From NCBI GenBank assembly GCA_027021385.1, contig JALUUL010000046.1, positions 59,838 through 123,837 of the forward strand: a stretch of DNA of 64,000 nucleotides. Direction: 5' to 3'. The translations under genes were made by a program, and so were the position numbers. The notes below the pieces were generated by a model that was not told the DNA's origin, did not search any database, and worked only from the letters and a program-made list of their open reading frames with translations. Shown piece by piece: positions 41,730 through 51,914 of this stretch; the first letter of the stretch is position 1; each line of letters opens with the position of its first letter. The stretch comes from Planctomycetota bacterium. GTDB taxonomy: Bacteria > Planctomycetota > UBA1135 > GCA-002748355.

Positions 41730-41831
41730 GCGCGCCCCTCCCCGAAGGACTTCCCAGTCCTTCCGCCGGAAAGGGATCATAGCGCCCGCATTCCGCGAGA
41801 GCCTTCCCGGATTCCCCCGAGGATTTCGAGC

Positions 41832-42710
41832 CTATTTCGAAGGGGAAGCAGGCTTGGATCCGCCGCTTTTTTTCGTCCCCGTGGTTCCGTTCGAGCCGAC
41901 CCGCGACCTGTCCTCGAGGACCTCCCACATCGGTCTCTTGGATTTCGGAAGGTTCTTGTTCGCGACCTTCAGGTCGACGACTCCCTTGGGGTTCTCGAGC
42001 AGGGCCTTCCGATTCGCGGCGATCTCGTATTCCTTGGGCAGGAAACTGCTGGCAAGTGCTGCATTGACCTTGGCCTTCTCGATCTGCCCGACCCGCATGT
42101 AGCAGACCGCGAGGTAATTATGAATCCAGCCCATGATGAAGGGCGTCTGCTCGGAGGCCTTCGCTCTGTTCAGTTCCGCGGCGGCCTGGCTCCATTTACG
42201 TGCGGCCATGAAACGCCTTGCCCGAACCATGTGCGCGAGGGTGGTCGTCGTCAGCTTCTCATTCTCGACCTCGATCTTCGTGACCTCGATCCAGGGCTGG
42301 TTCCGGAAAACGTTCCGGACGATGCCGGTGCAGGTGATCCTCCGGTAACGCTGCAAATCGGAGACCTTCTTCAGGGAATCGTCATCGGTCTTCAACACGA
42401 AGAGAGTCACGCAGGGCTTGTCGTAGGCATCCTTCTCCCAGATCTTTTGGGAATCCCCCCACATCATGAAGTTCGTGTATTCGGAACGGGTGAAGCGCGT
42501 GAAGAAGGGGTTGTGCAGGCTGCCGATCCCGCAGAACCATCCCGAGAACCGGATCCAGACGTTCTTGTAGGCAGCGGGATTCTCGTACACCGCTTTCAAG
42601 GTCGTCTGCTTCGCGTTTCCGAAATCGCCCGTTTCCTGCTGCGCGGGGGCTCGAGCGGAGAAGAGGCCCAGTGCGAGGGCCAGACATGTGACGGTCGTCG
42701 TCCTGGTCAT
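41832..42710 (-). CDS. Hypothetical secreted protein with C-terminal TPR-like region
   Basis: Signal peptide MTRTTTVTCLALALGLFSARAPAQ; ARRFMAARKWSQAAAELNRAKASEQTPFIMGWIHNYLAVCYMRVGQIEKAKVNAALA. Confidence 0.65.
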   Translation of the reverse strand: MTRTTTVTCLALALGLFSARAPAQQETGDFGNAKQTTLKAVYENPAAYKNVWIRFSGWFCGIGSLHNPFFTRFTRSEYTNFMMWGDSQKIWEKDAYDKPCVTLFVLKTDDDSLKKVSDLQRYRRITCTGIVRNVFRNQPWIEVTKIEVENEKLTTTTLAHMVRARRFMAARKWSQAAAELNRAKASEQTPFIMGWIHNYLAVCYMRVGQIEKAKVNAALASSFLPKEYEIAANRKALLENPKGVVDLKVANKNLPKSKRPMWEVLEDRSRVGSNGTTGTKKSGGSKPASPSK

Positions 42711-42809
42711 GGCGGTAATGTCCTCTCGGGTAGGAGACTCGGTCTTCCATCGGAATCCGGAGCGGCCGGAGTTGAGGAAATCCCTTGCCGCCGGGCGGGA
42801 AGAAGCGTC

Positions 42810-43004
42810 TCAGGGATGGTCGAGAATCCTCTCCATCAGGCGCTTGAGGGCCTCGGCGAGGATCTCGTCGGAGAGCTTGTCCCCCTTCCTGACGAGTTCC
42901 TTCATCAACCGGATCCGGTCGGCCTTCGGGAGAGGTTCATGCATCAGCATTTCGACGATCTCGTCGACCTGCGCCTCTTTCTCCGCATCTTCCTGTCGTT
43001 TCAT
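42810..43004 (-). CDS. Small helical protein (64 aa), unknown function
   Basis: MKRQEDAEKEAQVDEIVEMLMHEPLPKADRIRLMKELVRKGDKLSDEILAEALKRLMERILDHP. Confidence 0.55.
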   Translation of the reverse strand: MKRQEDAEKEAQVDEIVEMLMHEPLPKADRIRLMKELVRKGDKLSDEILAEALKRLMERILDHP

Positions 43005-43164
43005 GGCTCCCCCCCAAGCGCCGCCGCTTCCCATATGTCCCTTTCGGCCGGATCTCCGCCCCTCTTGACCCCGCCTCTCCCGCTTCTCCGGGACTCCCGG
43101 AAGTCCGGATACGGAAGGATTCCAGAAGCGCCGCTCCCGGGAACCCCAAGCCCGGAACGGGCCC

Positions 43165-43192
43165 TCGAACCCCGATCCCATCGGGGGTTCGA
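43165..43192. repeat. 12-bp stem inverted repeat
   Basis: TCGAACCCCGAT-ccc-ATCGGGG(G)TTCGA with one bulged G, in the intergenic space between divergent genes. Confidence 0.6.
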
Positions 43193-43382
43193 ATATCGGG
43201 AAGCCCCGGGGCGCCTGAAGCCCGGATCGAAACGGGTCCGGGCCCCGCCCCCGTGGTATCCTTTCCCGGTGCGTACCGGTCCGGGGCGGACAGCCGCCCG
43301 GCGGAACCCGGCCGCGCCTGCCCCCGGTCCCGCTGAGCCCTCGGCCGGGCCGCGAAACCTTCCCGCTGTTCTCGCCTGCCGG

Positions 43383-44438
43383 ATGAACATCCCGATGAAG
43401 CACGCCCTCAGTCTCGGCGGAATTCTCCTCTCCCTCGCCGTAGCCGGTTCCGGCCTCCGTTCCCAGGTCGTGATCTCCGAGATCGAGTTCACGCCCCGTG
43501 GAACCGAGGGCCAGTGGATCGAGATCTACAATGCGGGGACCAAGTCCGTCCCCCTCGAGACCTGGTCGATCTACCAGGCGACCCTGACGGCAAACAAACC
43601 CCAAAACTACTGGTGGGGCTTTCCGAAAGGAACGACGATCGCGCCCAAGGCCTTCCTGAGGATCCACTGGCTCGAGAAGATCCAGCCCTCGACGAAGACC
43701 GACATCTATACCGGCAATACGGTATTCCATTTCCTCTTCGGACTGTTCGCCGAACGGCTCGATCCGAACAGAGGCGCCCTCGCCCTCTACAGCACGAAGG
43801 TCAACACGAACATGAACACCCCGTCCTTCATCCAGGACTGGGTGTCCTGGGGCACGTCGGGATTCAAGAGGGAGAGCCTCGCGGTCACGAACAACCGTTG
43901 GGTCGCGAAAAGCTTCGCCCCCATCCCCTCGGGCAAGCCCGTCCCTTCGCTGGCCTACGACATGACCTCCCTCGGGAAGGCCCATTCCGGCCGTGAATGG
44001 TTCCTCGACTCCACACCGACTCCGGGCAGGGACAACGTCGGCGGCGCCTTCGCGAAGCCCTACGGCTCGGACTGCAAGGGTGGACTCGCCAAGCTCGCCC
44101 GCCTGGAAGCGAGCGGCATTCCGGCCCCTGGCAACAAGGGATTCTATCTGGGCATCGACCGCGCCCTTGCAGCGACCGAGTTCGCGTTCTGGATCATCGG
44201 CGCGAAGCCCGGCGACGGAACCTTCAAGATCGCGGGCTGCTCCTACTGGCTCGACCCTCTGGCCTTCCAGTTCATCGACCTCGCGCCCAAGCAGGGCACC
44301 GTCGCCCGTTTGACCTTCGGAGCCATCCCCGACAAGGTTCTCGCCGGGCTCCACCTCTATACGACCTGGACGGTCATCGAGGTCTCGGCCGGCAAACTCG
44401 GCTTCACGAAGGGTTACGACCTCCAGTTCGGGAGGTAG
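43383..44438 (+). CDS. Secreted lamin-tail-domain-like protein with C-terminal module
   Basis: Signal peptide; VVISEIEFTPRGTEGQWIEIYNAGTKSVPLETWSIYQ (LTD-like); C-terminus GSDCKGG...AGLHLYTTWTVIEVSAGKLGFTKGYDLQFGR. Confidence 0.75.
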   Translation: MNIPMKHALSLGGILLSLAVAGSGLRSQVVISEIEFTPRGTEGQWIEIYNAGTKSVPLETWSIYQATLTANKPQNYWWGFPKGTTIAPKAFLRIHWLEKIQPSTKTDIYTGNTVFHFLFGLFAERLDPNRGALALYSTKVNTNMNTPSFIQDWVSWGTSGFKRESLAVTNNRWVAKSFAPIPSGKPVPSLAYDMTSLGKAHSGREWFLDSTPTPGRDNVGGAFAKPYGSDCKGGLAKLARLEASGIPAPGNKGFYLGIDRALAATEFAFWIIGAKPGDGTFKIAGCSYWLDPLAFQFIDLAPKQGTVARLTFGAIPDKVLAGLHLYTTWTVIEVSAGKLGFTKGYDLQFGR

Positions 44439-44478
44439 ATCCAAAGGGTTCCCGGAGGATTTCGGGCCGGATCCCGGC

Positions 44479-45066
44479 TCAGGAGGGGGTCCGGCGGTGA
44501 AAGATCGCGAGGGCCGCTTCTCCGTACCTCCGGTGATCGATCGCGCAGGATCGGCGCGCGGCCAGGGCGCAAAGCTCCGTTTCCAGGAAGGCTCCCCGGG
44601 GGTGGTGGAAGACGAGCCGTCCATCCGGAGCCAGGGCGCCCAGGAGGGAGTCCAGTCGTTCGATGCATCCCAGGGGATTCTCCCTCGGGTCCGCATACGG
44701 AGGATCGACGAAGCAGAGGTCGGGAACGGAAGCCTCGGGCGGGGGTTTCCAGGCATCCCCCCGTCTCCATTCCAGATCGAGGTCGGGATCGAGGGAGCGG
44801 ACGAGTTCGAGGTTCGCGCGCAGGCAGCGGAGGGCCTCCCGGCCCCGCTCGACGAAGAGGACCGAACGCGCACCGCGGCTCACCGCCTCGATGCCCGTCG
44901 CGCCGGTCCCCGCGAAGAGATCCCAGACCGCCGCTCCTTCGACCTTCTTCCCCAGGATCTGGAACAGGGCCTCCCGCACCTGCCCGAGGAGGGGCCTCGT
45001 CCCCCCGCCGGGGACCGAGGCCAGCCTGCGCCCTTTCCATCGTCCTCCGAGAATCCGGATCGTCAT
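44479..45066 (-). CDS. rsmD: 16S rRNA (guanine966-N2)-methyltransferase RsmD
   Basis: MTIRILGGRWKGRRLASVPGGGTRPLLGQVREALFQIL...WDLFAGTGATGIEAVSRGA...LCFVDPPYADP. Confidence 0.92.
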   Translation of the reverse strand: MTIRILGGRWKGRRLASVPGGGTRPLLGQVREALFQILGKKVEGAAVWDLFAGTGATGIEAVSRGARSVLFVERGREALRCLRANLELVRSLDPDLDLEWRRGDAWKPPPEASVPDLCFVDPPYADPRENPLGCIERLDSLLGALAPDGRLVFHHPRGAFLETELCALAARRSCAIDHRRYGEAALAIFHRRTPS

Positions 45067-45157
45067 CGCCGCGCCGTCCCTTCAACGGGTATCCTTCCGC
45101 CTCGAAGCCCCAATCGCCAGAGCGGCCCCCTCGAGCGGCCCAGGAGAAACGAAGACG

Positions 45158-46024
45158 ATGGAATTCCGCGGCAGCTTTCCCGCCCTCGTGACCCCGTTCT
45201 GCGACGGCGTCATCGACTGGACCGCCCTCGAGGCTCTCGTCGAGGCCGTGATCGAAGGCGGCAGCGCCGGGGTCGTCCCCTGCGGCACGACCGGAGAGTC
45301 GCCCGCCCTGACCCACGAGGAGCACGATCGAGTCGTCTTCGAGGTCGTCAGGATGGCGAAGGGAAGGGTCCCGGTCCTCGCCGGCACGGGCTCGAACTCC
45401 ACCGCGGAGGCGGTGCGTCTGACCCGGCACGCGAAGGAGGCAGGCGCCGACGCGGCCCTCGTCGTCTCCCCCTACTACAACAAACCGACCCAGGAGGGGC
45501 TCTACCGGCACTTCATGACGGTCGCCGACGAGGGAGGACTCCCGATCGTCCTTTACGACATCCCCGGCCGCTGCGCGGTCGAACTCTCCCTCGAGACGAT
45601 CGAACGCCTCTCCCGGCACCCCAGGATCCGGGCGATCAAGGAGGCGACTGGAAGGGTCGCGAAGGTCAGCGAGATCCTCTCGGTCTGCGACCTGACGGTC
45701 CTCTCGGGCGACGACAACCTCACCCTTCCGATCTGCGCCCTCGGAGGGAGAGGGGTCGTCTCGGTCCTTGCGAACCTCCTCCCCTCGGAGATCTCCCGAC
45801 TGGTCGCCCTCTGCCTGGAAGGGGACCTCGTGGAAGCCAGGAAATTGCACGACCGTCTCTTCCCGCTGATGAAGGCGATGTTCCTCGAGACGAACCCGCT
45901 CCCGATCAAGACCGCCCTCGCCCTCGAGGGCCGGTGCGCCGAGGAGTTCCGTCCTCCCCTCTACGGAATGGAGGCAGGAAACCGCGAACGACTGGCCTCC
46001 ATGCTCGAATCCCGCTCGTCCTGA
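45158..46024 (+). CDS. dapA: 4-hydroxy-tetrahydrodipicolinate synthase
   Basis: GSFPALVTPFCDGVIDWTAL...GVVPCGTTGESPALTHEEH...ALVVSPYYNKPTQEGLYRHF...IVLYDIPGRCAVELS...IKEATG. Confidence 0.95.
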   Translation: MEFRGSFPALVTPFCDGVIDWTALEALVEAVIEGGSAGVVPCGTTGESPALTHEEHDRVVFEVVRMAKGRVPVLAGTGSNSTAEAVRLTRHAKEAGADAALVVSPYYNKPTQEGLYRHFMTVADEGGLPIVLYDIPGRCAVELSLETIERLSRHPRIRAIKEATGRVAKVSEILSVCDLTVLSGDDNLTLPICALGGRGVVSVLANLLPSEISRLVALCLEGDLVEARKLHDRLFPLMKAMFLETNPLPIKTALALEGRCAEEFRPPLYGMEAGNRERLASMLESRSS

Positions 46025-46136
46025 AGGTCTTTCGGATCGCGGCTCCTCGAGAACCACGGGCGCGGGAACCGCCCCTTCCGGGAGAATGGGGTAAGATCCA
46101 GGTCGGCCCTGGCGGACGATCCGGGCGGAAGCTCCA

Positions 46137-47897
46137 TTGCGGAATCGAGACACGAGACAGGACCGTGTACAGGAACACGACGCGCTCCTCCTTCACCACG
46201 GCGGAAGGACCTGGGCCCTCTGCGAAGGACGCCGCCTGACGATCGGGTCCTCGCCCCGCGCCGATCTCGTGCTCGATCTGCCCGGCGTGCGGAAGCAACA
46301 TGCCCGGGTCGGGCTCCTGCCGGACGGCCGCCTCCACGTCCGATCCCTGAACGACGCGGAAATCCTTTTCGGGCCCCGGAGAAGCCGCGGCGGCTTCCGC
46401 CTGGAGCCGGGCGAGGCCTTCCAGTGCGGACTCGCGAGGATCGAGACCGAACCCGTCCGCGCCGACTTCCGGATGCATCTCGCCCTCGCCCTCGGAGACC
46501 TGCGCAGGGAATTCGGGCGGCGTCTCGAGGATACGCCCTGGCTCATGGCCTCGATCCTCCTCCATCTTCTCCTCCTCGCCCTGCTCACCCGGGTCCTCCC
46601 CCGATCGTCCCCCCGGACGGGCCCGCCCCCCCGCATTCTCGCCCTCGGCGGAGGGAGTGAAAAACTCATGGACGAGAGGGAGAACCCGGTCGAACTCCCG
46701 GACGATCCCCCCGAGATCTCCGCCCCCGAGCCGATCGTCCCGACCCCCTCGCCGCCGCCCGGAGCGCGGCGGGCCGAAGAGGATTCGACGATCGAGGACC
46801 CGGGCCTCGGCGCCGAGGCCCCGAAAGAGGCCGAACTCGAGGGCTTCGGGGGAGAACTCTTCGCGAAGACCTTCGAGTCGAAGAAGAAGGATCGGAAGCA
46901 GGGGAGCAGGAAGATCCCCGGCGACCTCGCCAAGGGATTCCGGAGGACCCTGGCCCGGATGCGGAGGAAGGGCTTCGAGGTCGCCCTTCTCTTCGATTCG
47001 ACCTCCTCGATGGGCGGCTCGCTGGAGGAGGCCAAGAAGGAGCTGCGGGCGATCTTCCTCCTCTTCCGGGAACTCGTTCCCTCGACCCGCATCGGTCTGA
47101 TCACCTATCGAGACCGCGGCGACGACTACGTCGTCCGGAAGACGCGGCTCGGCATCGGTCTCTATGAAGGGCTCGCCTTCCTTTCCTCGGTCGTGGCGGG
47201 CGGAGGAGGGGACTTCGAGGAAGCCGTGGATGAGGCCATGGCGGCAGCCCTCCGGCTTCCTTGGCGGCCGGGGGCAGAGAAGGCGATGATCCTCGTCGGC
47301 GACGCCCCTCCCCATCCGGGTCGCAGGGAGAAGCGGTGCCTTAGGATCGCGCGGACCTTCGCGAGCCGCCGCGGACGCGTGCACTGCCTCCTCGTCGGAA
47401 ACAACGAGGGCACGATGCGTTCCTTCGGACGGATCGCGGAAGCGGGGAAGGGACGAAGCCTCGGCCTCGACGAGACGGAGATGCTCGCGACGCGTCTTCT
47501 CGTCCTCGCCCTGGGGAGCGACAGCGCCCGCGACATCCCCCGGCTCCTGAAGCGCTGGCATTCCCGGGAGAAGCGCACCTGGCTCGCCGCCCTGAACGTC
47601 CGGGAACTCCCCTCGCCCTCCCTCCTCCTCCGCACGCTGCGCAGTCCCAAACCCGACGCCCTCATCGTCGAATCCTGGACCCGCGCCCCGTTCCGCAGGC
47701 TGATGACGACCCTCCGGACCATCGGTTCCCGAAGACTCGAGCCCGAGGGGTTGATGGCCCTGATCTACCTCCTGAACCGGAGGATCCGCTCCAGGAATCT
47801 CCACGGATCCGGAGGATTCTTCCGCCCCGAGACCCTGCCCCCCGGGCAGGACCGGATCCCTTCGAAACTGCGCCGCTTCCTGTCGCGCTACCGCTGA
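46137..47897 (+). CDS. FHA-TM-VWA protein
   Basis: FHA-like LTIGSSPRADLVLDLPGVRKQHARVGLL; TM LMASILLHLLLLALLTRVL; VWA MIDAS ALLFDSTSSMGGSLEEAKKEL and LITYRDRGDDYVV. Confidence 0.82.
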   Translation: MRNRDTRQDRVQEHDALLLHHGGRTWALCEGRRLTIGSSPRADLVLDLPGVRKQHARVGLLPDGRLHVRSLNDAEILFGPRRSRGGFRLEPGEAFQCGLARIETEPVRADFRMHLALALGDLRREFGRRLEDTPWLMASILLHLLLLALLTRVLPRSSPRTGPPPRILALGGGSEKLMDERENPVELPDDPPEISAPEPIVPTPSPPPGARRAEEDSTIEDPGLGAEAPKEAELEGFGGELFAKTFESKKKDRKQGSRKIPGDLAKGFRRTLARMRRKGFEVALLFDSTSSMGGSLEEAKKELRAIFLLFRELVPSTRIGLITYRDRGDDYVVRKTRLGIGLYEGLAFLSSVVAGGGGDFEEAVDEAMAAALRLPWRPGAEKAMILVGDAPPHPGRREKRCLRIARTFASRRGRVHCLLVGNNEGTMRSFGRIAEAGKGRSLGLDETEMLATRLLVLALGSDSARDIPRLLKRWHSREKRTWLAALNVRELPSPSLLLRTLRSPKPDALIVESWTRAPFRRLMTTLRTIGSRRLEPEGLMALIYLLNRRIRSRNLHGSGGFFRPETLPPGQDRIPSKLRRFLSRYR

Positions 47898-48005
47898 ACG
47901 ACCCGCTGAGGCCCCCGGCGGAAAAACGGACCCCGGACCTCGGAACCCGCGTAGATGCCGCAGACGGTTGGGGAACGACGCAGGAGGGAGCTAGACTTGC
48001 CCACG

Positions 48006-48674
48006 ATGGATCCCGCCCCCTGGATGCAGACCTTTCCGGCCCTCATGGACCTCGAACCGGAGATCCGCGGACGGCTCGCCGCGAAGGCCCAGTGTCTCGA
48101 ACTTCCCCGGGACGCGCAGGTCTTCCGTCCGGGCGACGAGAGCAGGGCCTACCTCCTCGTCCTCGAGGGCACGGTGAAGGTCAGCATGCTGACCGGAGAG
48201 GGCCGAGAGGTCCTCCTCTATCGTGTGGGCCCGGGCGAAGCCTGTCTCCTGACGACCGCATGCCTCCTATCCGGAAGGGACTACGCGGCCGAGGCCCGTT
48301 GCGAAACCGAGGTCCGCGCTGTCGCCATCCCCTCACCGATCTTCCAAGAGACCCTCGACGGTTCCTCCTCGTTCCGCGCCTTCGTCTTCGAACTCTTCTC
48401 CCGACGCCTGGGTGACCTGATGGGGGTTATCGACAAGGTCGCCTTCCAGCGCATCGACCGCCGCCTGGCCGCCGTCCTCCTCCAGCACGATTCGAAGGGC
48501 GAGGACCCGATCCTCCTGACCCACCAGGCCCTCGCGACCGAACTGGGAACCGCCCGCGAGGTCGTCAGCCGCCAGCTCAAGACCTTCGAGCGGGCCGGCT
48601 GGGTCCGGCTCGGACGCGGGGAGATCCGCCTCCTCGATCGGGACCTCCTCCGGGCCATGGCTCAGCGGGACTGA
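48006..48674 (+). CDS. Crp/Fnr family transcriptional regulator
   Basis: Cyclic-nucleotide-type domain FRPGDESRAYLLVLEGTVKVSMLTGEGREVLLYRVGPGE; HTH LTHQALATELGTAREVVSRQLKTFERAGWVRLGRGEI. Upstream start 47955 possible. Confidence 0.92.
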   Translation: MDPAPWMQTFPALMDLEPEIRGRLAAKAQCLELPRDAQVFRPGDESRAYLLVLEGTVKVSMLTGEGREVLLYRVGPGEACLLTTACLLSGRDYAAEARCETEVRAVAIPSPIFQETLDGSSSFRAFVFELFSRRLGDLMGVIDKVAFQRIDRRLAAVLLQHDSKGEDPILLTHQALATELGTAREVVSRQLKTFERAGWVRLGRGEIRLLDRDLLRAMAQRD

Positions 48675-48745
48675 AGTCCCGGGGACTCCTCGCATCCCCG
48701 GCCTCGGAAGCGGCCTCGACCCTCCCGGGAGATGCGAAAGCGCTG

Positions 48746-48758
48746 TGACCTGATCACG
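48746..48758. promoter_or_regulatory. Candidate Crp/Fnr-family operator
   Basis: GTGA-CCTGA-TCAC palindrome between the Crp/Fnr gene and the DUF2892 gene; spacer is 5, not the classical 6. Confidence 0.3.
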
Positions 48759-48804
48759 GAAAAGGACCGCCTCGATGTCCTATCCTTTTCCCGCGAACCG
48801 GGCA

Positions 48805-48853
48805 TCCGGCCCCGGAGGATCCGAGCCTGAGTCCTTCGGGGCCGGACCTTTTT
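48805..48853 (+). terminator. Intrinsic terminator or attenuator hairpin
   Basis: TCCGGCCCCG ... CGGGGCCGGA perfect 10-bp stem followed by ccTTTTT; 54 nt upstream of ATG 48907. Confidence 0.6.
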
Positions 48854-48906
48854 CCGCGGGGGCTCCCCCCTCCCGGAACCCGTCCTCGAACCCCCAGGAG
48901 GCGGCC

Positions 48907-49113
48907 ATGAAGAACGTCGGCGGCGTCGATCGGATCCTGCGTTTGCTCCTCGGCCTCGGTCTGCTCTCCCTCGTCTTCGTCGGCCCGAAGACGCCCTGGG
49001 GCTGGATCGGAGTCGTTCCGCTCCTGACCTCCCTTGTCTCCTTCTGCCCCCTCTACACGCTCCTCGGCGTCCGCACCTGCGCCCGCCAAAAGGACAGCCG
49101 CCTGCCAGGCTGA
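48907..49113 (+). CDS. DUF2892/YgaP-like small membrane protein
   Basis: MKNVGGVDRILRLLLGLGLLSLVFVGPKTPWGWIGVVPLLTSLVSFCPLYTLLGVRTC. Confidence 0.85.
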   Translation: MKNVGGVDRILRLLLGLGLLSLVFVGPKTPWGWIGVVPLLTSLVSFCPLYTLLGVRTCARQKDSRLPG

Positions 49114-49150
49114 CCGCCCTACGAGCCGGAAGCGCTCCCCCCTGCGCTCA

Positions 49151-49175
49151 TAAGCCTATTTATACAAGCGGCTTA
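49151..49175. promoter_or_regulatory. AT-rich inverted repeat upstream of clpB
   Basis: TAAGCC-tatttatacaagc-GGCTTA, the only AT-rich patch in the intergenic region upstream of clpB. Confidence 0.35.
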
Positions 49176-49264
49176 GCCTTTCCTGGCCCCGCGGCATGGG
49201 GCTTGCTCCTGGGCCTCCTCCGGAGGCGCGGCCCTCGAACGGCCCGCCCGGGAGGAGGAAACGA

Positions 49265-51862
49265 ATGCGCCTGGAACGACTGACGATCAAGGCCCAGGAA
49301 GCCCTGGGAAAGGCCCGGGAACTCGCGGAGGGAGCCGGGCATCCGAGCCTCGAGCCGATCCACCTCTTCGACGCCCTGCTCGCGGAAGAGGAGGGGATCG
49401 TCCGCCCGCTCTTCGAGAAGATAGGAGCGCCCCCGAAGGAGCTGCGGGCCCGCGTCGCGGTCGAACTGCGCAAGCGGCCGGTGACCCGGGGGGCGCAGCT
49501 CGCGCTCGATCCCGCCCTCGAATCCCTCTTCGCTCGGGCCGAGGCCCGGATGCGGGAGATGGGCGACCAGTACGTCTCGACCGAGCACCTCTGCCTGGCA
49601 CTCGCCGAGGACGAGACCTGCGGCCCGATCCTCGAGGAGAAGGGCGTGGACCGCGCCCGCCTCGAGGCGGCGATCCGCGAACTGCGCGGCGCCCACCACG
49701 TGACCGACCAGAATCCCGAAGAGAAGTTCCAGGCCCTCCGGAAGTATGCGCGCGACCTGACGGATCAGGCCCGCCAGGGCAAGCTGGACCCCGTCATCGG
49801 CCGGGACGAGGAGGTGCGCCGCGTGATGCAGGTGCTCGCCCGGCGCACGAAGAACAACCCGGTCCTCATCGGCGAACCCGGCGTCGGAAAGACCGCGATC
49901 GTCGAGGGTCTGGCCCGGCGCATCGTCGAGGGGGACGTTCCCGAGACCCTCGAGGGCAAATCGGTCGTGGCCCTGGATCTCGGCGCCCTCGTCGCGGGGG
50001 CGAAGTATCGCGGAGAGTTCGAGGACCGGCTCAAGGCCGTCCTCCGCGAGATCGAGGACGCCGACGGGCGCATCATCCTCTTCATCGACGAGATCCACAC
50101 CCTCGTCGGAGCCGGGGGAGCGGAGGGCGCGGTCGACGCCGCCAACCTCCTCAAACCCGCCCTCGCGCGCGGAGAACTCCGCTGCATCGGCGCGACGACG
50201 CTCGCCGAATACCGCAAGCACATCGAGAAGGACGCAGCCCTCGAACGCCGTTTCCAGCCCGTCTTCGTCACCCAGCCCGACGTCGAGGACGCGATCGCGA
50301 TCCTTCGCGGATTGAAGGAGCGCTACGAGGTCCATCACGGCGTGAGGATCACGGACGGCGCTCTCGTGGCCGCGGCCACGCTCTCGGACCGCTACATCAC
50401 CGACCGCTTCCTTCCCGACAAGGCCATCGACCTCGTCGACGAGGCCGCCTCCCGCCTGCGCATGGAGATCGACTCGATGCCGGCCGAACTCGACGCCGTC
50501 GAGCGCCGCGTGCGCCAGCTCGAGATCGAACGACAGGCTCTCCGGAAGGAGAAGGACCCGGCCTCCAGGGAACGCCTGCAGAAGATCGAGGAGGAACTCG
50601 CCTCCCTGAACGAGGAGGCGACCGGCCTCCGGGCCCGCTGGAAGGCCGAAAAGGAGGTCATCGAGGACCTGAAGCGCACGAAGGAGGCCATCGAGCAGGC
50701 CAAGACGCGCGCCGCCAAGCTCGAGCGGAACGGGGACCTCGACGGGGTCGCGGAGATCCGATACGGCGAGATCCCCGAACTCGAGGCGAAGACGAAGGAA
50801 CTGCACGAGCGCCTGAAGTCCCTGCAGGAGGATCGCGCCCTCCTCCGCGAGGAGGTCGGTGAAGAGGAGATCGCCGAGATCATCTCGAAATGGACCGGCA
50901 TCCCGGTCTCGAAGCTCGTCGAGGGCGAGCGCGAACGCCTCCTCGAGATGGAATCCCGGCTCCGCCGCCGCGTGATCGGCCAGGACGAGGCGATCGCGGT
51001 CATCGCGGACGCGGTGCGGAGGGCCCGCGCGGGCCTCCAGGACCCGAACCGCCCGACCGGTTCCTTCCTCTTCCTCGGACCGACGGGAGTCGGCAAGACG
51101 GAGCTGGCCAAGTCGCTGGCGGACTTCCTCTTCGACGACGAACGGGCGATGGTCCGCATCGACATGAGCGAATACCAGGAGAAGCACTCCGTCTCCCGTC
51201 TCGTCGGCGCGCCCCCCGGCTACGTCGGCTACGAGGAGGGCGGGCAACTGACCGAGGCCGTGCGCCGCCGGCCGTACGCCGTCATCCTCCTCGACGAGAT
51301 CGAGAAGGCCCATCCCGAGGTCTTCCACACCCTGCTCCAGCTCCTCGACGACGGAAGGCTGACCGACGGCCAGGGACGCACGGTCGACTTCAAGAACACG
51401 ATCGTCATCATGACGAGCAACCTCGGCTCGGAGATCCTGCTCGAACACGACCCCGACCAGGAAGGCGTTCGGGAGCGGGTCTTCAACCTGCTCGAACGGA
51501 GCTTCAAACCGGAGTTCCTGAACCGCATCGACGAGATCGTGCTCTTCCACAGGCTCGAGCCCGGGCACCTGAAGGAGATCGTCTCGATCCAGATGCGGAG
51601 GCTCGAGCAGGCGCTCCGGGAGAAGGGCATCCGGATCGAACTCGAGGAGGACGCCCGGGACCTTCTCGCGCGCCTGGGCTACGACCCGGCCTTCGGCGCG
51701 CGCCCGCTGAAGAGGGTTCTCCGCCAGCAGGTCGAGAACCCCCTGGCGCGGAGGATCCTGGACGGGACGATCCGCGAGGGCTCCCGCGTCGCCCTCAACG
51801 CGGAGGAAGGGGGGATCTCCTTCGAGGTCCTCGACCCCGAGCCCCAGGAGGCCGGGACCTGA
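49265..51862 (+). CDS. clpB: ATP-dependent chaperone ClpB
   Basis: Clp-[44 protein letters not shown]; middle coiled coil; [48 protein letters not shown]. Confidence 0.96.
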   Translation: MRLERLTIKAQEALGKARELAEGAGHPSLEPIHLFDALLAEEEGIVRPLFEKIGAPPKELRARVAVELRKRPVTRGAQLALDPALESLFARAEARMREMGDQYVSTEHLCLALAEDETCGPILEEKGVDRARLEAAIRELRGAHHVTDQNPEEKFQALRKYARDLTDQARQGKLDPVIGRDEEVRRVMQVLARRTKNNPVLIGEPGVGKTAIVEGLARRIVEGDVPETLEGKSVVALDLGALVAGAKYRGEFEDRLKAVLREIEDADGRIILFIDEIHTLVGAGGAEGAVDAANLLKPALARGELRCIGATTLAEYRKHIEKDAALERRFQPVFVTQPDVEDAIAILRGLKERYEVHHGVRITDGALVAAATLSDRYITDRFLPDKAIDLVDEAASRLRMEIDSMPAELDAVERRVRQLEIERQALRKEKDPASRERLQKIEEELASLNEEATGLRARWKAEKEVIEDLKRTKEAIEQAKTRAAKLERNGDLDGVAEIRYGEIPELEAKTKELHERLKSLQEDRALLREEVGEEEIAEIISKWTGIPVSKLVEGERERLLEMESRLRRRVIGQDEAIAVIADAVRRARAGLQDPNRPTGSFLFLGPTGVGKTELAKSLADFLFDDERAMVRIDMSEYQEKHSVSRLVGAPPGYVGYEEGGQLTEAVRRRPYAVILLDEIEKAHPEVFHTLLQLLDDGRLTDGQGRTVDFKNTIVIMTSNLGSEILLEHDPDQEGVRERVFNLLERSFKPEFLNRIDEIVLFHRLEPGHLKEIVSIQMRRLEQALREKGIRIELEEDARDLLARLGYDPAFGARPLKRVLRQQVENPLARRILDGTIREGSRVALNAEEGGISFEVLDPEPQEAGT

Positions 51863-51898
51863 GCCCCGGCCCCGCTTATCTCCGCGAAAGTCCGATCC

Positions 51899-51914
51899 GC
51901 CCCCCGCGGGGGGC
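51899..51914. repeat. Perfect 16-bp palindrome abutting a TACAAT box
   Basis: GCCCCCCGCGGGGGGC followed directly by TACAAT, 14 nt upstream of ATG 51929. Confidence 0.5.

Noticed and set aside
43181-43195. GGGGGTTCGAATATC resembling a tRNA T-loop
   Set aside because: Part of the TCGAACCCCGAT inverted repeat; no acceptor, D or anticodon stem could be fitted.
49160-51568. 802-aa minus-strand ORF opposite clpB
   Set aside because: Shadow ORF; ClpB is conserved on the + strand.
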